DNA of 64,000 nucleotides from Drosophila persimilis (lineage: Eukaryota > Arthropoda > Insecta > Diptera > Drosophilidae): contig NW_020825288.1 of assembly GCF_003286085.1 (NCBI RefSeq), positions 1,240,001-1,304,000 on the forward strand, read 5' to 3'. The notes beneath the pieces are model-generated. The model was not told the DNA's origin. It ran no database searches and saw nothing but the letters and a program-made list of their open reading frames with translations. Position 1 is the first letter of the stretch, and each line of letters begins with the position of its first letter. The position numbers and the translations under genes are program-made. Shown here in pieces: positions 12,801 through 24,800 of this stretch.

Positions 12801-15800
12801 GGTTTCTGTAGCTCCCAAAAAAAAAGTGCCAAAAAATCGGGGGGGCTCAAACAAAGGGTAGCACTCCTCCCACTCTCCTGGCAAAGCCATCGCCTCTCTC
12901 TGAAAAAAGGTGTTGCCAAAGGGCAGGCAAAATTGCAGCTACCGAAAAAATAAAGGAGGAGCAGCAGCAGCTGCAGCAGTGCGAGTATTCCGAAGGATGG
13001 GGCATGTGGCAGGCACAATTTAACATGTAAACGATTTTGGTTAACGGGCAACAGGAGGAGGAGGCGAAGCGGAGGAGGCACTGCCAGCAAAGGGTTACAA
13101 AGGCGTGGGGGGGGCGGGCAGGGGGTTGCTCCACACTTCCCCTCTGATTGCCGTTCAATTGCAATAAATTTCGCACAATTGCACAATAATTGTTAAAAGT
13201 TTTAAATAAACAAAAAATAGTCAACGGCTCGACTCTATTGTGGGGCCACTCCAGAGCGCAGGGACGCAGGGCAGGGGTAGCGGGAAAAGCAGGAAAAAAG
13301 TTTCAGTTGCATGAGGATTCGCTTTTTCCACATCTTTCTCCCACGCTTTCCATAGAAATATACGAATCGAGGCCGAAGTGAATATCAATTAGCCAAGTTA
13401 AGCTGAACTTTGGTTATATTTCGCTTTATTGAGAGATTTTTTCGGTCTCGGGGTTTGAAATATGAGAATAATTTCATGCAGAATTATAGCGGATAAAGGT
13501 GCCTTGAATGTTGCAAAAAACAGTGTGTTTTATCTACGAAAAATTTTATAAATTATCGAAAAGTATCTTTCCACACGATAACAAATATCTTAGAGATAAT
13601 TTGTTGGAAAAAGTATCTTTCACTACTTAACAAAATATTTAATGCAAATTGAAGCTCAGTTTAGTATTTTTAAGAGTCTAGAAAAGATACTTTATTAGAA
13701 AATGTATATTTGGATTCTTTAAAACCTATTTAATGCAAATTGAAGCTTGCTATCGTATTTCTAGCCAACTAGGTACGATTCTACACAATGTATCTTAAAG
13801 ATACTCTATTAGAAAAAGTATATTTTTACAATTTGAAACATATTTTATGGTACTCAAGTGTTCTATTAAGTTTTTATAGGTGTGGGAATGTTTCTGCGAA
13901 AAGTATCTTAAATATACTCTGTAGGAAAAAGTATCTTTTACATTTATATCGATATTTTATACGTTTTCAAAGTATTTTCTGATGGGCAGACACTTGAAAA
14001 ATGCCTGGAAATGCTTTTGGCAAAGTATCTTGCACTGAAAACGTATCTGCACTAAATATTCGCTCACTTTTCTTCAGTTTTGTTGCTTCCGCTGAAGTAT
14101 TTCTACACCTTAGACTGCCGCCTCTACCCTCTGCCCTAACAGACCCTCTTCCCGTCTGTGGCATATTTCTCTAATTGCTTTCTGTGTGTGCCAGCGCATC
14201 GCGGTGCCTCATGCCTCACGCCTCACGCCTCAAGTCTCAAGCAATTCCAAATGCAACTCCAATTTCAGGCCGTAGAACGCCCACACCCGACATCACACGC
14301 ATTTCTGCATATTTTTTCAAGGTAAATCACAGAAATAGTCGGACCTGGGGCACATATGCCATTGCCTGCCCCTGGTGAGCCCCTGGCGTACCCCTGTCGC
14401 TGTCCTGCCACACAGACCATATGTGTAAGCCGAGGGATTGGCGCGGCAGGAGATGCAGAGTCTCAGACTCTCGTGTGGCAGGGACACAAACACGAACACG
14501 AACACGGACACGGCTCGCTTGGCTATTAAAATTTCACACTCAGCAAAGCAAAATGTGCTACAAATAAAATAAACGTGGCTGCCTGCAACCAGCAACGGTG
14601 CAACGTGCAACGTGCATCGTGCAGCATGCAGCATGCAGCATCGCCCTGGCTGTACAAATAAATAAAAGTAAAGGGCAAAACAAGAGTAGAACTCTCTTTC
14701 GCTCAGTCTCCCTTCTGCCTTCTGCCTGCCCGCCATGCCTCCCGATAGGATGCCCGACGATCTCTATTTATAGGAGCCGCAGTCTGCAGGCCCCGACTGC
14801 CTGCAACTCCAACTCCAACTGGCTCTGCACCTTTGCCTTTCCACTTGAGGGGCCTTGGAGGCACCTTTGTGCCCATTCCCAATGGAAGGGAGAGCGGGCC
14901 AGGGAGCAGGGCCAAAGGTGCCACCAAAGTGGAGAGATACCTCTCTAGGTAGACGGAGCGTTTCCCAATTCCAAATTTAGAGACCGATTATGGGACTGGT
15001 CGGCGGCCATATGCCATATGCCGCTCATGTGCTCGTTCTCTCGAGTGGCACTTGAGAAGGAAACAATGGAACGGAGGAAGGGTATTCGGAGAGTCTTCCC
15101 TGGGCAATCGATTGACCCTTCGCATTTCTAAACAAATCGATCATTTATCGATCATAGTTTTCCATGGGATAGAAGCAAACGAGACTTCCCACAGGTTTTC
15201 GCTTGCACAACTGATCTGATCAAATATCTACCTACCCGTATTCGACACTCCGATAAGGTACTCTATTCCTAGAAAGCGCGACTCCTACTCGTTACTATTT
15301 CACAGTCGGGCCGCGGCCTTCCCACAGGTTTTCCCTTACAAAAATATGCGAATAATTAATGGAACCCAACAGCAGAGGGAGGGGGGGACAGAGAGGTGCA
15401 GTGGGGATAGTAATCCTGTATCTGATAGTGTCATTTTTCAACTGGCAATTAGCTAAGTAGCCCGCTTTCCATTACATTCCATTCGATGCGATTCGATTCC
15501 GTTTTGCAGTGGGAATTTATTCCATAAATATGCTAAAACAACGTTCATTGACTGCAAATGAGTGCAGAGTAGCGTTCGGATCGAGTCTGTTTATAATTAA
15601 GTGCTAAAATTTATGTTTATTTGCATTAAATATCATCATCATCCGCACCGTCGAGGGGGCCCCTGCTCCGCACCTGCCACCGCCACCGCCACCGCCACCG
15701 CCACCCTGGGAGGCGCCACCTGTCGTCCATTTGTCGGCAATTGCGTCAGCAATTTCTCCTAAACAATTAGACACATCCGCAGCCGTACCTGGGGAGGGAA

Positions 15801-18800
15801 AGTGTCAACGGTTTGGATTTCCCTTTCTTTTGTTTGACAATCGGCTGTCAGTGAAATATTAAAAAACACTTTGGGCCCCACTGCGGAATTTTCTCTCAAG
15901 AAAATCACGGGGAAAATCGTTGGGACAGGTATAAATTATATGTGTGGAAAATGGTTTCACATTCTCATGGCAAAAGCAAGAGCAACAGCAACAGAAGAAA
16001 AGGCAAGCAGCAGAAATAAATAAATTTGCATTAGCCGGGCTTAGTCGAAATATGTCTGGCTAATAAAAGTTGGCTATAAAAAAGGCACATAAAATTAGTG
16101 GGTGCCACAGAGACACACGGATGGCCACAGATACAGATACAGCACAGAGCCGTCTCTAGTGAGGTCGATGCTGTGTGCAGATACAAATGTATCTTTCAGC
16201 GAAGCAAACCAAACATTCGGCTGGGATATTTTTCCCATTGATTTATGCCGCCATCCCATCTACGTATTATTTATAATATTTACCCCATCTGCCACATATA
16301 CCCGCCCCCCTCTATCCACCCCCTCCCCCTTCTCTGTGTCTATTTCTGTGTGCGCGTGTTGAATGCCGCACAGGTGAACCAACAACACAGCCAAAGATAC
16401 AGATACAGATGCAAATACAAATACAACAAACACTTGACACCGTTCCAGCGGATTTCACTCTGATGAAAGCCCTGCCAGATTTTGATTGCTTTTTGGCAAA
16501 CGTGTGGCTCCACATAAATTATATCGACCGAAAGATAATGTCCTACAAAAAATAGGCACCCCAACCACCACCTCCCACCCCCCTATCAAAGTCCAAAACA
16601 TTTCATTTTTTCGGTTTGTTTTGGTTTTAGCTTTACGATTTTAGAAATACATAGAAGTACCAAAGGGAACGAGGAATATATCTCCCATTTTCCCTATTCA
16701 GATCCTTGAAAATAAAAAATATAAAGATCATTCCTGTTGCGATTCTTATAGAAATTACTTTATCGATTTGTAGCAGATCTCTGATCCATCGAATATCATT
16801 CGATTTGTAGGCAATCTTCCCTTGTTTTGAGGAGAATGAATCTCAGATATCACTATACTTTCTCGAGTATTTCTTGATATTCTTAATGGGTTTCCTAAAT
16901 GTATGCTTGATTACTTTACCGATTTCTACAGTAATACCACTATTCTTTGATCTCTATAGTTTGTTTATCTTTTCCTTCTCTGAAGTACGAAAAGTGATTC
17001 ATTTAATCATGAATCGATATCAACATAGATTTTTGCTGTTCCTTGGTATTTTTTATAAGTTTCCTCCTGATTTATTTCATCTTTCTTTCAGTTCCAACCA
17101 TTTTCTTCCCTTCTACTGCCATCTTTCGTTATTTCTTTGGTATTTTTTAGGGATATTCTCTATTTAGAGTACCTGCTCTGTGGCGTAGCTCTCACTTTCT
17201 TTAGATTAATATTTCTGTTGCTTTGGCACATTTCAGGCAATGCTCTTTGAGCAATTCATCATCCTCTCTCCACTCTCTGTCTTTCTCTATGTTTCTCTCT
17301 GGTATGTTCTGCTCTGTTCGGTTCGGTTCTGTTCTGCACTATCAATCAACTTCAATTGGTTCGCGTTAAGCGCAAAATAGTTGAAAGACACAGGAGGAGG
17401 AGGAGGAGGAGGAGAAGAGGAGGCCTTCTGAAGGCAAAAACTGAAAGTCGAAACCGAAATAAACAAACCATTCAAAAATGCCCAGTTCCCAAAAGAAACA
17501 CACAGAAAATACACGAAAAATTCCTTAATTTCTTGGGGCGCATAAATTGAAATTAATTTGCGGGACACTTTCAATATCTCGATATCTGTGTACACCGCTT
17601 ACGTTGGAAAAGTGGGGAAAGCGAGCGGTGGAAATTCGCAGGGGATGGATGTTTATGGATCCTCCTCCCCCTCGTCCTCCTCCTCCTTTGGGGCTGCGAT
17701 TGCGTTAATAATTCCGATTCCGCGTAGCGTCGCGTCGGTTATGAAAAAATTGATTGAGCTAAATGAGCGGGTGACACACTTGTTGACGGGCACTGTCCCT
17801 CCCCCTCCCCCTCCCCCCTCCTCACTTCTTTTCGGTGTTACATTATGCTGATGAAACCGACTGTAGGGCCATAAAAAAGTGTGCTGGTGTATCTATGTTC
17901 CCTCTCGGATTTTACAGCTTTTAATAAAAATGTCATTAGGCAGACGGCAGGGAAATGAATTTCGAATTAAAATTATTAACTCACGCGAGTGGCTGCTGGA
18001 TCTCTGGAAAATATAGAAAAGAGATCTCCTCGTGCTTTGATGGATGGCTTTTAATGCCTGTCCCACTGTCAGCTGTTCCCTTTGATTGCATTTAATGGGT
18101 TCTTAAGTGGCAACAAAAAGAATGCATAAAAGGAAAGGAAAGGAAAGGCAAGGTGGGAGGAACTGGTGTCCTAATTACGGAATACAAATCTATAGTCTAT
18201 GAACCACTTGATGATATATTTCTCTCCTGGATTTCCTTTGATCACCAATCTGTAACTCATATTCCTTGAGAAATATCAATCCGACCATGATCACTCCCTG
18301 TCTTTATACTACAACCATATGTGGAATGATCAATCTACAATCCTCTTCGGTTTGATCAATGTAAGAACGCCCTGACTATTTACCATCACTACCATCCTGA
18401 TCAATCCGACTTGTTCTTCTCATCCCATCAGCTCTTTGCGGTAATCTTCATGAGGGATATAATCCCTGACTCCATCTTGAACCAAATCAGTGTCGGATTC
18501 CAAGCATAATTATGTTCCATGCTCTCTATCTCACAATCTAAGTACAATCCACTCCTGCAACTAGAACCTAAGGTTCCATTCGCTGACTTATAGACCGATC
18601 GAAGCCCGCATCTTTCGCCTGCAATCAAACTGTATCGAAATCAATTAACATTCCCTTCCCTTCAGTGCCCTTCCTTTCGCTTTAGCCTATAATAAAAAGT
18701 GAAAACGTGCAATGAACTTTTTGATATCTGACGCTTGATTGCCATCCCTCAGATACACAGATGCAACGCACAGCAGTTGCAGATACACAGATACAAACTT

Positions 18801-21800
18801 CTGGCTAAAGGTACTACTATGTGGAGTGTGGACTGTGGATTGTGGACTGTGGAGTGCGGAGAGGCTTCATTAATTTTACGGCCCGCCTGCCCCTATAAGA
18901 GAGGGTCTGTTGTTTCTCTGGACTCTCTCCCCCCGTCCCCCCTCTCTGCCTACCGTCTCCCCCTGCAGCAGTTAATTGGCTTAAATTAAGGTAGCGCTCA
19001 AATGCGAACAAAGACTCTGCTCTGTCGCTGTGTGGCGATGTGTGCCGTTGTGTGGCGATGTGTGGGATACAGATACAAACAGAGAATCAGCGGCAGAAAC
19101 TCCATTTTGTGGAGGAGTCTGTTCTGCTACCTTCTTGGCAATCTTTCAGATACAAAGTTGAGAAAGAGAAAGGGAGAGGGAGAGACAGAGGCAGAGAGAG
19201 AGAGACAAACCAGCCATTGAGTGACCCTCGGCATCGGCATCGGCATCGGCATCGCCATCGCTGGAACAAAGCAATCTGCTTCTTGCGATCCACACTCTAT
19301 CTTTCTCTCTGTGTATCCGCCGACTCTTTCTCACGATCTGCTCTCTCTTTCCACCCCTTTGGACGTGCTCGAACGCGTTTCATGAACTGATTAAAGCAAC
19401 TCTTCTTCTGCTTCGTCTTTTTCTTGGATCTTCATCTCTTCTCAAGTGTGTTGTGTGCTGCGTTCGTTCTCCATCTCCTCTCCTTCACTTCTCTTGCTTC
19501 TCCTTCTTCGCTTTCTGTTTTCTTTTCCTTCGGTTGGCTCTCTGGCTGATTGGCATCGCCATGAGATCATCGCCTTACGTGGAACCATCCGTCCATTGCG
19601 TGGAAGGAAAGGAACGGCGGAGGGGGGGCCTGCAGAAGTTGATTTGCCACGAAATTAAGTTGATCCCCAGAGGCCCTTGGGGATTCTCTGAGGCTGTTCT
19701 TTGTTTGGGGAAACTCTTTGGCACTCGTTTCTTTTCGCTTCTTTACGGACTGGCAGTTAATTTGTTCTCTCCTCTTCGCTCTCCTTCTCTTTGCAGTTCC
19801 CTCCCTGGCCTCCAGTCTGCACCACCACCAGGCACCGCACAGCAAGGCGAGCAACGGCTCCGGTGGCAGCCAGGAGCAGCACGCCCAGCCAGGTGTCTCC
19901 GTGGACGACTTCCTGGTCAAGTGCCCGCAGTGCCACAAGCGCTTCACAGAGTTTCAGGTAGGTCCACGTCGATATCCTTCCCTTCAGAGGGCTCTACGAT
20001 AGTCCTCCCGTTGCAGTCCCTCAGCGAACACATCGCCAGCGAGCACCCGCACGATAAGCTGAACTTTGAGGCCAGTCGCGGCTCCAGCGGCGCCGTGCAG
20101 CCCGAGAGCGATGCCGAGGACGAGCAGAGCAATCTGAGTGGCAGCCGGTACGCCAAGTCGCCCGCCACCACCGCCGTCACCCACGCCACGCCCAGCAACA
20201 ACAACAACAGTGATCTGGCCAAGAACCACAACAACAGCAACAGCAGTAAGATCTCTCCCATGTGCTCTCCGGGATCGGGGGGTCCCGCCACCACCGCCGC
20301 AGCAGATCTCTTCGCCCACCTCTCGCACGGAGCCCCGCCCCAGCTGCCCTCCCACCTGCACGCCCAGTTCATGGCCGCCGCCGCCCTGGCCATGCAGTCG
20401 GCCCGCTCCGTCAGCTCCTCCGCCAGTTCGCCCAACAGCCACCACCACCACCAGCAGCAGCACCAGCAGCAGTCGCACCACCATCTCCAACAGCAGCAGC
20501 TCCACCAGCAGGCGCAGCAGCTGCTGCCGCCCCAGCTGCCGGGCAGCAACAGCAGCGTGGGCAGCAATTCCGCCTACGATCTGGACCTGAGCGCCCCGCG
20601 GTCCACCTCCAGTCCGGGCTCCACCACGGGCGACCTGAGCGGCGCCTACCCCTGCATGCAATGCACCGCCGCCTTCGGCAGCCGCGAACAGCTGGAGCAG
20701 CACGAGCTCCTCCACTCGCCCACTGGGGGCCAGCCCACGGCACAGAATGTCTCTCAGGTGAGTGTCTCTAAGAACTGCTGGATCTCGGGATCTATAAGAG
20801 TTAGAATAGGAAAACAGGGTATTAAGATCAGTCTCTCTTAGTTTTACAATAGTTTAGGTAGAGATTGTCTATAGATATACCAGTTTTCATTGTAATTTGA
20901 TGAATATTAGTGGCGGGATCGCAAGAAAACTCTCATTTGAATACTGTTTTCCCTCGGAGTGTGTATGTACATATGTATGTATGTATATCCCCTCGAAGCA
21001 ATGACTAAAGAAAGAATTCTAAAGATTCTTTCTTGGAAATTGATAAGCCTACTCCTCCTCCCCCCTTCCCCTCCTCCTCCTCCTCCGCCTCCTCTGTAAT
21101 GCTTACGTGTTAAAGTTCGTGGATCGTTACTCATGAGTCCCGTAATCAGACCTCAGAAGAGGTCCAGGGCCTCTGGCCCCGGTTGATCTTTGAACACACA
21201 CACACACGGACACACGGACACACGGACGGAGATCACGTTGAATACAATGCGTGGGCTTTGTTCTTGGTTAACGGGAAATGAGCAAACGATAACGGGACAG
21301 CGAGCAACGGTGCCCAGTACAGAGTCGCGTTCGGAATCCGAATCGAATAAACCTTAGGCACTGCATGAGGGTACGTTCTCGCCCACGTTTCCTGTTGACA
21401 AATCGAAACATAAGAGTGCTCCCTACTATATGGTTATATGGGAATAATTACAGCCAGATAAAGTGGAAATCTTGTACCATACAAAACTCGTGCTTAATCG
21501 TACTGAAAGTTAAAGAACCTCCGGGCCGAACCTCTACGGGTTCCGTTTTTTCGTATTTAAGAAATAATTATTATTATCGTATCGTACTTGAGGTTTTTCC
21601 CTGCACTCGAGGGTTCGTTCGCGGGAATTCTTTGCTTTTTTTTTTTGTTATCAGTAAAAGGCAGAAAAAAACACAACACAACGGCCATAATAAACTATGA
21701 TAAAGAACGGCAGAGGGAGAGGCGGAGAGCAGAGAGCGAAACGTACATAAAAATAAAACGTAGGCGTTTACCAGCAACCCGGAACGCGTGAACAAGGGGG

Positions 21801-24800
21801 TGGCGGTGGCGGAGACGGAGACGGAGAGAAGGAGAAAATAGTAAAAACGTAAATTCCCCAATGGCCATGGGACGATGACGATGACGCGACACACAGAGCA
21901 CCAGGGCAAAGCGGGAGAGGGAGGGAGACCTGCAGAGAGGCCATAAAGTCAGAGTGTGTGCGAGTGACCCGATATATCTGACTTTGTATGGTTTTCGCTC
22001 TCCCTTGCTCTCTCTCTCTCGCAACTCCCAATTGTGCAGTTGTTGTTTCTGTTTCTGTTTCTGAAGAGGCATTCCTAGGCCTAGACCACAGTCTGGTCTG
22101 CCATTGTGATAAGTCATTAAAATAAATGTTGCTACAGGCCGTAGACCTGATAACAAACACAAACACACACACACGCACCGCACACTCACCTCCCCTTTCC
22201 AGTCATAAGTTTGTGTTTCTTGTCCTTCTTCATCGTCGTCGTCTTCGACGCCATCTTTCACATCATACGCCGAAGAACAGTAAAAAACAAAACTGAGACT
22301 CGCCCTCACACACGATAAGGAGCACCAGAGAGAGTGGAGGGAGAGAGAGATGGCCTGGGGAGCGGAGAGACAGGTTCACCTTGGAGTCGGTGAACAGCCT
22401 ACAAGCCGAAGAGAACCCCGAACCCCGAAGCCCGAAGCCCGAAGCCAAGGGCTATTAAAGCCACATAAATTATAATTTTGTTGCATTCCCTCCCCCCAAA
22501 AACATTCCACATCCACATCTTCCATCCTCTTTATCGCTACACTCCCCATCCTCCCCATCCCCCGACCGAACTCCTCCCAAGTTCTGGTCATAAATTCATA
22601 TGGCTAGTTTGTTGTTGTTTCTGCTGTTTTTTTCGCCTTCTTTTACCTTCCATATCCCCCAAATATGGGATCCATGGGCATCCATGGGATGGACGGATGG
22701 AAGGAACAGAGAAGCGAAATGAAAAAGTTTGCTGCCCCAAAAAAAGTGATACGATATGATATGAGGCTTGGGTGTTGTTTCTTTTTTTTTGCGACGAGTG
22801 CGAATACAGTGGTTAGTGCTTAGAGGCGACTGTACCTAAAGAGGTACTCCTCCATGGAATTCGAATAGTATCATATTATTTCCGAAAATAGTGCATATTT
22901 AAAGGAAAGACTGATTTAAAGACTGAAAAACGTAAGGCATCTCCAAAGAAAGAATTAGAGTACATCTTCCTCTACTGGTTTTCTCTCTCTCTCTGGGGTT
23001 CCTCTTCCCGTGTAACCACTGTACTGGCACTCCTCTTCCCTGCCGTACTTGCTGTCCGTTATTAATATTTACCTAAGCGCTCCGCCGAATGCCGCACGAG
23101 AGAAAAAGCTAATAAAGTACGGTCCACTCTGGGACGCTGGAGAACGGGGAACGGAGAGTGGGGCGCGTTTATGAGTTGCAACTCTTGCGGGATGCTGCAG
23201 TCATCCATCTGCAGGCCACTCTTTAGCGGGTTGCATATAATTTACGGCTTTGTTAATGACATTTAAACATTTAAACATTTAAACACATGCGGAAAAGGCC
23301 AAAATGGCAACACCGAAGCACAGCCACACATTTGACACATGGCAAACTACAGTGCCCCCCGGGCTGCCACATGCCTCACTACCCACCCCTCCAGGAGCCG
23401 AACAAACCAATTATAATTGATGTGGCACATTGCATTTATTTAATATTGTTGGCCATTGGCTTTACACGTGTTCGCCGTATTAAATTATTATGTGTGAAAA
23501 CAATTAATTATGCGGCAAACAAAAAGCAGAACGGAGCAGAACAGAGAGAGCGAACAGTGCAAGAAATAACAATAATACCAATAATAGTCAGGGAGGGGGG
23601 ACAAAAGCAGATTGCTCATTATGGAAATCACGCCCGAGACTCGCAAAAGTAGGCAACGGAATGGATTCCCGATAAGTGTACCCTGGCACTGAAGGGTCCT
23701 ACGATTAGTGGGAGGATCTGGGCACAGCAGAGGAGGAGCTTCAGCCTCAACTCTTCGCTGTTCTTCCATCCTTTTGCACCGATAAACACAGAAGTAGCCG
23801 CTGAAACGGATCACTATACCATCTCCAAAGTGACTTCCAGGGTATCAATCGCTTCTACCTCCAAGGACTGTAATTTTTTATTTCTGGGGCTTTTCCCCCC
23901 ATGACTTTTTATTGAAAAGGCATTAAAAATGGCCCCATACTGACCGCAGGCGTTGACAGGATGTGTGCGGGGCTTCGGGGATGTCGCATGACGCTCATTG
24001 AGAGCCAACATTGTTGATGCAACATTTAACATTTGTTGTTAAGGTCAACATCATTAACGGAGCGGGGAGGGACAGAAGGCCCAGTGGCCAGTGGCCGGTG
24101 GCCGGTGGCCAGGCAGATCTGACAGGAGAGCAAATGGCAGCCCATAAATTATGGCTCAAAAAACCAGAGTCCGAGAAGGGACGGTGGGGAGGGGGAGGGG
24201 CCTGGCAAACTTTCAACAGAAAAAAGTGCAGCAATTAAATATTTGCTTAACTGCAGACACACCCATCAAGAGAGAGGGAGGGAGAGGGGAGAGGAGAGGA
24301 GAGTTGCAACTTTTTGGCCACAATTCATTTGGTGGGTTGTTGCCACCTTTCTGGCCATGGGGCCACAAAATGGGGCAAGGCAACCCCCGTGGTGTGTGGT
24401 GTGTGGGGTCTGGGGCGTGGACAATTCAAATTGAAAAATTATATGCACTTTAGGTGCGAGTCCTGGCCCATCGCACGGATCCAGGACGGCACTCTCTCCG
24501 TGTCTCTCTGTGTGGCAGTCGCCGTCGTCTCGGCGCCGCCGCTTGACGAACAGCCAGTGAAAAATTAATAGCAATTTATTCAAGTCCCTCCTCCTCCTGC
24601 TCCCCCCTGGCAACCCCCGGCAGCAGTCCTTCCAGCGAACCGCTTTTAAATGTATTTTTATGTATTTCTGCGGACACTGTAAGGTCAAGGGTTCACACAC
24701 GGGGGACGGGGGGATGGGGGCTTGAAAGTTTAAAAATTATTCGCAATTAAAGCAAACAAATGAAACAACTTTCCCATGGACTCGCATGGACTCCCATAGA

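Larger units (their letters stand above)
9835..19796 (+). other. zfh1: zfh1 intron 1 (9.96 kb)
   Basis: No coding exon is supported inside. It holds a TCCA array right after the donor (9846-9878), three copies of a 16-bp near-palindrome (11511, 12267, 16179), an AT-rich block with repeated AGATAC/GTATCT words (13563-14048), a Twist/Tinman/Su(H)-type site cluster (15008-15326) and a CCACCG minisatellite (15676-15705). It also has AGG (17391-17415) and CGGCAT (19229-19260) repeats. Confidence 0.75.

Noticed and set aside
19453-20841. A single 462-codon plus-strand ORF across zfh1 exons 2-3
   Set aside because: It is in the exon 3 frame but runs through intron 1 sequence, exon 2 in the wrong frame and the 59-bp intron. 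Splice sites define the true exons.
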